From NCBI GenBank assembly GCA_963924555.1, contig OZ004596.1:310001-374000 (forward strand): a stretch of DNA of 64,000 bases, in the 5' to 3' direction. Every line of letters starts with the position of its first letter. Position 1 is the stretch's first letter. The translations under genes and the position numbers were made by a program. The notes beneath the pieces are model-generated. The model saw only the letters and a list, made by a program, of their open reading frames with translations, was not told the origin of the DNA and did not search any database. This document shows positions 11,801-21,337 of this stretch, in pieces. Source of the stretch: Crambe crambe (lineage: Eukaryota; Porifera; Demospongiae; Poecilosclerida; Crambeidae).

Positions 11801-14287
11801 ATCTCATGAAGGATAGGGGATCAAAAAGAGGGGAAAGAAGTGTTACCATGGTGACATCAAAACCACCAACTCTGGGGACTCAGTTCAAGGTAAGTTTTGC
11901 TTCATTACCTCACCTCCCTCATCGCTAGCGACCTCACCTCCCTTCTTCACCTCAATCCCTACAATGATAACATTCTGGCTTCCATTAGAATTCTCTCCAC
12001 GTGTTGATTGAGAAGATGAGAGGAGCTGTTCCTCACTTCATACGCTGCATCAGACCCAACACTACTAAGGTACCAACGAGATTTCTCTACAAGTCCACTC
12101 CCAAGTCTTTGATATCCCTCCCCTCCTCTCTCCTCCTCTCTCCTCCTCTCTCCTCCCTTCCCCTCCCCTCTTCTCTCCTCCCCTTCCCTCCCCTCCCCTT
12201 CCCTCCCCTCCCCTCCCCTCTCCTCTCCTCTCCTCCCCTCCCCTCCCCTCCCCTCTCCTCTCCTCTCCTCTCCTCCCCTCCCCTCCCCCAGTCTCCTGGA
12301 AAGTTTGACACAGAAGTTGTAGTGACTCAGGTATAGATGTACAATACTGCGTGGATACTGTCATGTGACCCAATCATGTCATCACTCAATTGCAGCTGCG
12401 GTACACTGGGATGTTGGAAACCACTAGAATCAGGCGAGAGGGGTACCCCCTTCGACCACTCTTCACAGAGTTTGTTGAGAAGTAAGACATTTGGAGTACC
12501 AATGCTGTTCATACAGTATCGTATGACTTGTAGGTATGGGATCCTAGCACCTCCAGGAAAGAATTCAGCAGAAAGGTGTTCATAAAATATTATGGTTTGA
12601 TGGGCTTCATTATTTCCATTAATTGTGCAGCTGTTTAAAGATTCTACAAAGAGTTGGTTTGAATGGATTCAAGAAAGGCAAAAGCAAGCTCTTTCTCAAG
12701 TATTCACACTCGGAGAAACTGGATGATGAAATGAGTAAAGTCAACACGGCAGCTGTTATCATACAGAAAAGTAAACTTTAATTAAATACTTTTAGTTTTT
12801 AAATCTCTTTTTCTGTATAGATATTCGAGGATTCATTCAGCGTTCAAACTTCCAGACTTTACTGGCTCTGAAGCAAGAACAAGAACGCAGTGTGGCCGAG
12901 TTCTTTGCTGGCATAACGTCCAAAGGAGAAGAGGTGTGGATACGGCAGTTGGCTCTCTGTGAGCTGGACAAGGATCATCCATTTCCATCAGCTCCATCAC
13001 TTGAACTCCTCGAGTCCCTTTCTCCACCATCTTCCCTCCCATCTCCATCTGCCCCGCCCATTTCACTTCTACCTCAGAACACTCGTTGGCACTCTCTGAT
13101 CAAATCCCTCCCTTCTCCTCCAGACTTCTCCATGCCTCCCCCAGAACCCTACTTTGCTCACTTTGTAAGTATCGTCACTTGTACCAGTAACCAGTCTGCA
13201 GCTGGTTTGTAACCGTGGTTATTAATGTGATAGGACAATGCTGCTGAGGAAGATGGTGTGGAAATCAATCTTGAGGGAGAAGAATTATTTGTTTCTCCTG
13301 GTCGTAATACTAACTTGAAGAAATATGGAAGAGAAGGAACCAAATCAGCGTGAGAACTGTGTAGTTATGTTGTCATGTGACCAGGACATATTCGCAATAG
13401 CCAGATAGTATCATTATGTTGTCATGTGACCAGGACATATTCGCAATATCATTATGTTGTCATGTGAACAGGACATATTCACAATAGCCAGATAGTATCA
13501 TGTTGTCATGTGACCAGGACATATTCGCAACAGCCAAATAGTATCATTATGTTGTCATGTGACCAGGACATATTTGCAATAGCCAGATAGTATCATTATG
13601 TTGTCATATGATATTTACAATAGCATGTTGTTGTGTGATGCTGCAGGTCAATGCGGTGGTTTGAAGAAACACAAGCTCCATACCTTCGTTCTTCCACAGG
13701 GCACTTCCCTGATTGGTTCCAAGGCTTGCTCACACGCCATCAAGCAGAGAAACTCCTCACCGACTCACCACGTGGAACCTTTCTCATCAGAATCTGTGGA
13801 AATAGATTTGGTTTCTCTCTCTCGTTGCGATCTCAAGACTCATTTGTCCATCGTGTCATCTCACAGCTGGAGACTGGCAAGTATGTGATGGTGGGAGAAC
13901 CTAAAGTTCACACTTCACTCAGTGCTTTGGTCTTCTTCTATTCAAAGGTACTTATTTGCAGTAGTGTAACAGTTTGGAAACTCCAAGATTACTGATTTAA
14001 TGTCAATTGTGTAGTTCCCTGTCAGTTTAAATGGCGACGTCCTGACTCAGTCATGTAAAGCAGAGGCTATGGTTAGTTTTCATGGTAATCTTCCTCATAA
14101 TTATGACCAAAGTCCCTTTTATGTGATACTATAGAAAAGTTCAAATATTGATGTTCTGGAGGCAGAAGTAGAGGCTAGAAGAGAGGGGAAAAGGAAAACA
14201 AAACTCTCCAGAACTAGGAGCCATGACCCTCAACTTGGTTATGGTGCACTCAAACCTTACATCACAAAAAAATCCACCAATAACTGA
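8850..14287 (+). CDS. Unconventional myosin with C-terminal SH2 domain
   Basis: Actin motor with a phosphotyrosine-binding tail. As read it has 23 exons and about 1034 residues. Exons: 8850-8960, 9013-9078, 9143-9261, 9389-9497, 9721-9823, 9917-10073, 10381-10606, 10659-10767, 10826-11130, 11205-11390, 11500-11611, 11675-11739, 11812-11889, 11989-12069, 12292-12330, 12396-12481, 12534-12575, 12631-12770, 12821-13164, 13234-13349, 13647-13947, 14015-14071, 14135-14287. Motor: [11 protein letters not shown]-loop GESGAGKTE (about residue 100), switch 1 [10 protein letters not shown], switch 2 [31 protein letters not shown]. One IQ-like neck ([16 protein letters not shown], about 703-720) is followed by a proline-rich linker and an SH2 domain at about 880-965 ([22 protein letters not shown] with the phosphate-binding Arg). 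The SH2 resembles SH2D2A/HSH2D/SH2D7 by eye. There is no coiled coil or FERM/MyTH4 tail. I assign no myosin class. Confidence 0.9.
10186..10315. repeat. 30-bp minisatellite in a myosin intron
   Basis: About four copies of a G-rich unit built on GGGTCTGTGTGGGAATGTGG lie in the 10074-10380 intron. The plus strand is strongly purine-biased. Confidence 0.85.
12110..12291. repeat. Polyp pyrimidine CCCTCTCCT tract in a myosin intron
   Basis: About 180 bp of almost uninterrupted C/T built from CCCTC and TCCTC units run directly into the 3' splice site of the 12292 exon. The array therefore doubles as an extended polypyrimidine tract. Confidence 0.9.
13372..13622. repeat. About 48-bp minisatellite in a myosin intron
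   Basis: Five to six imperfect copies of a unit containing GTTGTCATGTGACCAGGACA and ATTCGCAATAGCCAGATAG fill the intron before the SH2 exon. Confidence 0.85.
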
Positions 14288-14369
14288 AATGGTCCCATCA
14301 CACTTCCACAGGCACATTATTCTTGACATTATCTTCTGACATTTAAAAAAAGAGAATTTTTTATCTTTT

Positions 14370-17300
14370 TTATCTTCTATATCTGTTTCTCTTGAAACGA
14401 AACCAAAGTTGTAATATGTTGTTGCTGAACTGACTGCGGAAGCCATGTCTCCAAGAACACTCCCACTCTCGATTCACAATCTTGAATGCAATGTCCTGCA
14501 GGACAATAATAAAATATAATTGCCCCATTTGCCCCTGTAATTATTTGTACTATACCTCATAAGGTGGTCCGGCTGTAAACTTCAAAGTAGCAAAATCAGG
14601 ATTGTCAGCACAAGGTATCTGTACATGTAATAATTATGTTATGCTAGACCGCACTGAACTGTTATGACGACCCTTTACCAACTTAAGGGGGCTTACCAGT
14701 GAATACTGGGGTGTTTTCCGTTTATCTATTAGGTCAGAATAGAATATCTGCAAGATGAATAGAGCACTATTACACTAAGGCCATACATGTAAAGGTCACA
14801 TACATTGAATTTGTATCCCTGAACAATCTTGGGTGGAGGGTTGTCTGTATCATAATGAGTCTGGTTATACTTGTTCCACTCGAACCCCTGTAAATTAAAC
14901 AGCAATCATGCAACCAGTCACATGACCATCCCTGCATCTCCCTCACAGTGTGGACACGATTGAAGAATCGTGGTTTCCGAGGACGATACTTTTCCTTCCA
15001 AATGGGGTCCTGCTGGCCAAGGTTGACCTCTGTGTTGAAGTCATACTCCTCCTCAGCCTGTCCATCTTCTCCCATTGTCCTGGTCATCCCTATCTTCTTA
15101 TACTCACTCACTAAAGAGCCCCCAGAGGCAACCAGCTCTCTATCACTTCTTCTTGTGCTCTCATCCTCTTCAGGGTCAATGACTTGATCCTGTGGACCAA
15201 AAGAGCAAACTTCAACTTGACTACGCACAACAAGTGTTCTTTATGCTACCACACAGCAATTGTGATACAATCCAGAAGGAACCACTTGAACAAAAACAAC
15301 TATTCAACTACTTCATTGGACCTTATAAAATTTCCCAAGGCTATGATTTGAGACCATTTACAATCAAAAGTGGATCTAATCATTCAGCATGATGCCTCGG
15401 TTCACTTCCGACTGTTAAAACTTAAAGTCTGCCATGAAAAATTTTTTTTGCCTAATATAACAATAGCCATGTCAATGGAAATGGCCAATTTTATTTTTAT
15501 TTTTTTGTGTACTCAGATGTGAATTCAAACATTCAGAACGATGCCTAGATTCACTTGTTACAGCACAAAAAATTTTTAGCTGCTGTATGTTGGAATTTTA
15601 TTCCTGTACCATTGGGCCCTAGACTCACTTCTTCTTTCATATCAGCCATTTTCAAGAGTTTTGGGCTATAACTTCCACTCTCATAATCCTCATATGCATG
15701 CTTCAGTAGATCATCCTCGTCAATGAGAGTATCTGCTTCTTCCCCACCTTCAGATGTTCCCACTTCTTTCTTGACCTTTACCTCCTCTTCTGCTCCATCC
15801 TTGTCTTTCTGGTCTAACCCAGCAGGGAACAATGGAGCGTCATCACTGGTCCCTTCTTGAGTCAGCTGCTGTTGCTTGAGGAAAAAGAGTTTCTTTCTCA
15901 AGAGTTCCTGATGCTTGTCCCTCAGTCTCGCCTAAAAGTAAGGAAAGGAGAGTCAACTGTGTGTGGTGTTTCCTTGGTACATCAACTACTCACCCGAGCC
16001 ATAAAGGCCTTGAGATGTTGGAGCAGTGACTCCCAGTACCCAACATCAGTCCTGGGGTCACTCGAATTCACCTTCTGGTTGATCTGCTGCTCCAGCAGCT
16101 GAAGCTGATCGGACTGGTCAATGAAGGTGAGTTCAGATCAGACAACAATGTAATAATGGCACAGCAAATACTTCAGAAATTCTACTAGAGACATACTGTT
16201 TTTCCTTTGAAGATAGCAGTGACATCATCAGCCACAGCCGTATTGATGCCCCCTCGCTGTTGTGCTCCTTGTTCACCTCTAGACTCATTCTCCTCCAACT
16301 TCCTCAGCTTCAATATCTCCTCCTTACAAATGACTATCATATCCTAGCACACAAAGGAGGATGTGGGGTAGAAATACGGTAAAGGTCATCATTGGAACTT
16401 GGACTCACCGACCAAAACTCAGTGTTAGCATTTAGTTCCATTTCACAGTAGACCTTGATGTCCTCTAGCAGGTCTTCCAAGTCCACAATGTTGAGCCCAC
16501 GCAGGAGGAGGTAAGGCTCCTGCACTTCAATGTCCATGTCTTCCTCATTGCTGTTGACGTACTTTGCCAGTAGGTCTATGGGCTTGGCTGCACGAATCAA
16601 ATAATATAATGGCATTGGTCATTAGGGATGACTGTACTCCATATTGTCAACAAAGACAAAATGGCTTATGCACCTCTTCCAGTTTCAATCCTGATTTTGG
16701 ATCTGAGCTTGGCTTGCTCTAGATGGAACTGGAACGAAACAGAATAGCCATAACGGTATTTGGCTGGATCAGTCTGCCCAATCCCCCAATGACGATACCT
16801 GATCCTCCTGTGACTCCCACTCCTTGAACATATCCGCCTCCTTCATTCTCTGGAGGAGGGCCATTTCCTCTTCCCTTGCTTCCTTCTCCTTCTCTCTCTC
16901 CTACAAAATTAATTACCTCAACAAATGACATCATTGTGACATGGTATCTTTCTCACAATTCTCCTCTTCTTCACTTTCTCTAGTTCTCTTTTTGTCTCTT
17001 CTTGCCTCAAACGTTCCCTTCTTTCTATCTCCTTCTTACTCAATTTGAAATCTGATGCCTCTTGTTTCCGTTTCTGGAAAGGGACATGTAGAAATTAAAC
17101 AACACAGTAACTCTATGGCATCTAGCTTGCTTCTTACCTGATCCCATACAAACTTGTCCAGTAGATTATGGTCTCCAAAAGGATTATTAGCATTGGTATA
17201 AGCCTGAATGATTAACATATACATATCATGAAATACTGAATGAAGAGCAATGATTGCTCCTCAGTAGGAGAAAAGATTGGGCTGCTTACCAAATAGTCTT

Positions 17301-17639
17301 TATCCCAGCCTTCTCTCTCCCTCTTCTTCCGCTCTTTGGCTTCCTTTTTAGCCAGCCTTCGAAGGCGCTTCTCTTCTGGTGTCTCCAACGCTTTCATCAT
17401 CTCCTTCTGCTTCCTGGCATTCAATATGCAGGCTGTGAAACACCAGATTCCTGTCATCTTACCCACTTACTGCTTTTCTTCTTTCTCTTTTCTTCTTTCC
17501 AAATCATCCCTGTGGCTTCTGCTCTTGTAGTGTGGTGATTGAGAAGAGTCTGAACTGGAGTCCTGATGCCTCCTGAGAGAGAAGTGGGTAGTGGTGTGCA
17601 TTAAATAGAAATTAGGTTTTTTAGCAATTTATATTTTGG

Positions 17640-17690
<51 letters not shown>

Positions 17691-17864
17691 ATATCTATGG
17701 ACACATACACCCAGGAAAGTATTGCTAGACTCCATGTTGCCAGCCAACTGAACCTACCTTGTCTTTTCTCTCTTACGAGACACAGGACTTCTAGAACGGT
17801 TCCTAGAGTTACTTCGTGCCTTTCTTTTGTGCTTGTGTCTATGATAGTCCACCTTATCAGACAT
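14370..17864 (-). CDS. CACTIN: Cactin
   Basis: Nuclear spliceosome-associated protein, originally linked to Rel/NF-kB signalling. Sixteen exons give 662 residues: 17758-17864, 17471-17572, 17290-17413, 17138-17203, 16957-17073, 16799-16900, 16674-16728, 16409-16587, 16197-16343, 15994-16113, 15629-15931, 14947-15189, 14804-14887, 14697-14747, 14556-14618, 14370-14495. It starts with an Arg/Ser-rich segment, then a charged coiled region (ETPEEKRLRRLAKKEAKERK), YTNANNPFGDHNLLDKFVW, the cactin mid-domain (AKPIDLLAKY, DVGYWESLLQHL), and the C-terminal cactin domain (KPRFFNRVHTGFEWNKYNQT, HYDTDNPPPKIVQGYKFN, DIAFKIVNREWE, ending FKRNRYRR). It is a close match to the family from end to end. The gene converges on the myosin gene, with 82 bp between stop codons. 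Confidence 0.96.
17642..17690. repeat. CA dinucleotide microsatellite
   Basis: About 24 uninterrupted CA units lie in the first intron of CACTIN. Confidence 0.97.
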
Positions 17865-18065
17865 CTTATAGAATCTTATCACAGAACTAGAAGTGCGCTA
17901 TGATTTGACGACCTTTTCCTGTTGTGGGCGTGGATTCGAATAATAAGTTTTTTTGTTTTTTTTTTGTTTTTTGTTTTTTTAGTTAATATATATTTTTTTT
18001 AAGCATGCGCACTTAATGAAGGTCATCAAAAATAACAAACAAAAAAACATGCAGGGGGTGTTATA

Positions 18066-19183
18066 TCACCATCGGTCATGAAGTGATGGTATATAAAAAT
18101 CTTTTCCTTCAAAGTCCACTGGATTATCACACCCTAAGATTTCTGAATCAGGTACCTATAAAACATGAAGAGGCTGATTAATATATCATACTTAGTAGTT
18201 GACATGATCAAGAGTCTTACCATGTCCAGTTTGGTATAGTTAGGGTGAGGGTACTGGTGTGTGCCCACTGGGTCATTGCTGGCTCTGTTGTAGGCAATGA
18301 GGAAGGCCCACCTCCTCTGATCACTGTTGTTTTGGTCGCTGCGATGCAGCACATTGGAGTGGAAGAAGAGGGCATCACCTGGTTCCATCTCCACCTCCAC
18401 CAGAGGAAGTACCTTCCACAGAGAAATCAAAAACAGAGCCTTTCCCATCCTCTCTTCTCCTCACCTTCATGACTTGCTCCACCCTCTCCACATCAGCTCC
18501 TATCTGTTCACCTACTTTTTTGTGTTCTATCCTCCCCAACTTGTGGGATCCTTTCAACACCTGCAAAATATATCACTCACTCACTCCAAATTGACCAGAA
18601 GGCACACCTTTAGACAACCATTTTCTGTGTCACACTTATCCACTGCAATGAATACAGTCCCCATATCTGGGAATAGGCAGCCATTGTTGTACCAGTACCT
18701 AGAATAAACAATGAATGTTGCACATGTTAGCTAAATATAAACAGTGAGTTTACCCATAGTCCTGGTGCCAGACGAAGCAGCCTCCAGTGTGTGCCTCCTT
18801 CATCATGAGCTTGGTATGGTAGTGGTAGACCTCTCCTCCCAGCAGCTGTTCCATGGTCCCTGCCACTTTCTGACAGCGACCCACCATCCCAGTGATGTCA
18901 TTCCCTGGGTGATTCCACAGACACATTCTACTACTGCGACCATGGCTATCATCACGACCATAGGCATATTGAAGAATTCCATCTTCTCTGCTCAGAGTGT
19001 CCTTCAGCTTGGATAACTCTTCAGAAGTCAGCAAAGATCTGAATCACAATTATAAAATAGAGTTATCAAGTATCTCTAGCTTTCTCACCTGAGATAAATG
19101 TAGCCATCTTTCTCGAACTGCAGTTTCATATCCGCTGTGACCTCCAAGGGCCTTCCAGGAGTAAAGGAAAAACTATCCTCCAT
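18066..19183 (-). CDS. Phytanoyl-CoA dioxygenase (PhyH) family protein
   Basis: Predicted Fe(II)/2-oxoglutarate dioxygenase of 282 residues. Exons: 19089-19183, 18754-19038, 18608-18698, 18465-18560, 18221-18412, 18066-18155. The metal-binding HxD is visible in [18 protein letters not shown], the distal His in [13 protein letters not shown], and a likely 2-oxoglutarate-binding Arg in [24 protein letters not shown] is a family block. No peroxisomal signal is obvious: the C-terminus is PSLHDRW. The substrate is unknown. By eye it looks closer to stand-alone PhyH proteins, including bacterial ones, than to human PHYH, so no symbol is given. Its five introns and its head-to-head promoter with HACD3 show that it is a resident nuclear gene. 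Confidence 0.85.
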
Positions 19184-19335
19184 TGCAAATCGGAGCTATA
19201 AAAATAAAAAGTGGGTGTGGCTGATCTGTAAAAAATTAATAAAAAAGTGGGTGTGGCTGATTAGCCCTGCAAACATTTACTTCTAATTATTGCCCACCTT
19301 CTAGGAACCTGCTGCTGCTTATTAAATCTACAATC
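19184..19335. promoter_or_regulatory. Head-to-head promoter, PhyH-like / HACD3
   Basis: 152 bp separate the two start codons. A duplicated block AAAAAGTGGGTGTGGCTGAT occurs at about 19206 and again at about 19242. It is a candidate paired regulatory site, inferred only from position and repetition. Confidence 0.45.
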
Positions 19336-21116
19336 ATGGGCGACACAAAAGGTAGTGAAGTGGTGCTCTCTCCCCAGGTTCAATGGGCCCAGAGAAAACA
19401 CATGATCATTCTACGCGTCCTAGTAAAGCCATTGGAGGTAAATTTATCGAGTCCTACCCAGCTAGCTTAGTAGTAGCGGATTTACTCTTTTTCAGAAACC
19501 CGATTTTGCCATCAGAGAAGACTACATGACATTCAAAGGTACGTATTAAAGTAATCCGGATGGATTTAAAGATGTCCCTATTTCAGGTATGGCCATAGGG
19601 ATGTCTGGAAAGGCACAGTTTGGCTTCAAACTGGTGTTCTATGAACCTATTCAGTCTGATGTAAGTGGTCGTAGTGGGTCTGAGATACTGAGCTACTGGA
19701 TTTCCATTCCATTAGAAATGCCGTGTAAAATTCCTTGAAAATGAAATCGAATTTCGTCTGATAAAGAAACAAGGTAATATTACTTTGGCAAAAAAAAAAC
19801 AAAAAAAAATCCAGCACACTATTATTGTAGAGGGGGTTTGGCCTCGCATCCAGTCATCCCTGGAGAAGCCTCACTGGATTAGTCTTGACTTCAGCCATTG
19901 GGAGTACCAGGACGAGGGGAGTGAGGGGGAAGAGAAGGATGAGGAAAAGGAGAGGACAATGGACCCTAAGAAGATAGAAGAGATGGTGAGAGAATGAAAA
20001 CATCTCTCTAGATACCGATGATTGAAACTCTTTAGGCCAAGACTAAAGCACAGATGGATGAATTGCAGTCTTTCATAAAACTTAACACTGAGAGATACGA
20101 ATATCTTATCAATCGTAAGCCTCAAAGACTAAAATACCTCTTAAACTCTTTTATTCTGTGCATTGTGCTGCAGTTTTGAATAAGATAAAGATTGGCTACC
20201 TTCTCTTCTACAATGGTGTTCAATGGAGTGGTTTTATTTTGGTAGTCCTGGCTCTTCTGAAAGCCGTTAAAGGTGGAATGGGTCAGTAATATACATTTCT
20301 ATAACTATTCATGTGACCTGTCATGTGACCCATCATGTGACTTATTTGCAGATGGGATTTCCACTGCTTACGAGAAGACTTCATCTATGATCATGTTCTG
20401 CCATTTATTGATGTTACTGGAAATCATACACTCTGCCATAGGAATAGTCAAAGGAAACCTCATTTCAACTTTCCTACAAGTGAACAAGAGCCGTCTTTAG
20501 ATCACCACTAACTTTGATTTATTTTTGCACAGGTATTTGGTCGGTTCTTCATCGTCTTTGCTGTTCTTTCCCCAGCTACTGAAATACACACTCATCCCAT
20601 CGTGTGTGCCCTCTTCCTTGCCTGGTCTCTGATAGAAGTCATAAGGTTCCGTCACTAATGTGTGTGGGTGGTAGGCTCTTTTACTTTCATGTTAACAACA
20701 CAGGTATCCCTATTATGCTCTCTCTGTCATCAACATTGAAGTGAAGCAGCTGACCTGGTTGAGGTACACAGCATGGATACCACTATACCCCCTGGGATTC
20801 ACCTGTGAAGGTACTTCCCCTACTTACTAGCAATATATCGAGCTTTTCTTCTCATAGCACTGACTATCTGGTTATCCCTTGAGCATTTTGACAGCACTGA
20901 TGATATGCATTACTTGCTGCCCAACAATCTCAACATTTCTTTCTACCCTCCCTACATTCTGCGAGTTGTTCTCTGTATTGTCCCACTCAGTAAGTCATAA
21001 AATCATCAATAATTGTTTCATTTTGTAATTGCCACTCTTTCACAGTTGCCTTCAATCAGATTACCTATATGTTTGCTCAGAGAAGAAATAAGCTGAAAAA
21101 ACTGAAGACTGGGTAA
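19336..21116 (+). CDS. HACD3: Very-long-chain 3-hydroxyacyl-CoA dehydratase 3
   Basis: ER membrane enzyme that removes water from 3-hydroxyacyl-CoA in the elongation cycle of very long fatty acids. Twelve exons: 19336-19437, 19496-19538, 19587-19660, 19716-19773, 19831-19985, 20036-20114, 20174-20281, 20352-20479, 20533-20645, 20704-20810, 20858-20989, 21046-21116; 389 residues. The N-terminal 105 residues form a CS/p23-like domain (VQWAQRKHMIILRVLV, KPHWISLDFSHWEY), which marks HACD3 rather than HACD1/2/4. A short charged helix follows, then the multi-pass PTPLA domain (KIGYLLFYNGVQW, MLLEIIHSAIGIVKG, SLIEVIRYPYYAL, LRYTAWIPLYPLGFTCE). The C-terminus is lysine-rich (RRNKLKKLKTG), consistent with ER retention. 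Confidence 0.95.
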
Positions 21117-21337
21117 TGAATATCTTTGTGTTAATATTGAGATTTTTTTTGCGCATGATCACATTGTCGTTGTTGTGGGCGTGGTCAACTATACGACTTG
21201 CCATGGATATGGTTGCGGCGATTTTCAGAGCACAGGCAGCTCTATCTAATATCGTAAAACCCGATACAGCTAGAAAATATCTAAGCGAATGCAGAAAGCG
21301 AACCTTTCCCCAGCAAAATTCTCTTAACAACTAGATC

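Noticed and set aside
12001..12373. ORFs of Pro/Leu/Ser or Arg/Gly/Glu on both strands
   Set aside because: They read through the C/T tract in a myosin intron; the true exons stop at 12069 and restart at 12292.
21116..21334. 72-codon ORF whose ATG overlaps the HACD3 stop (TAATG), as if translationally coupled
   Set aside because: The product has no recognisable domain, eukaryotic genes are not normally coupled this way, and it ends just before the PARP ATG. It reads as 3'-UTR chance.
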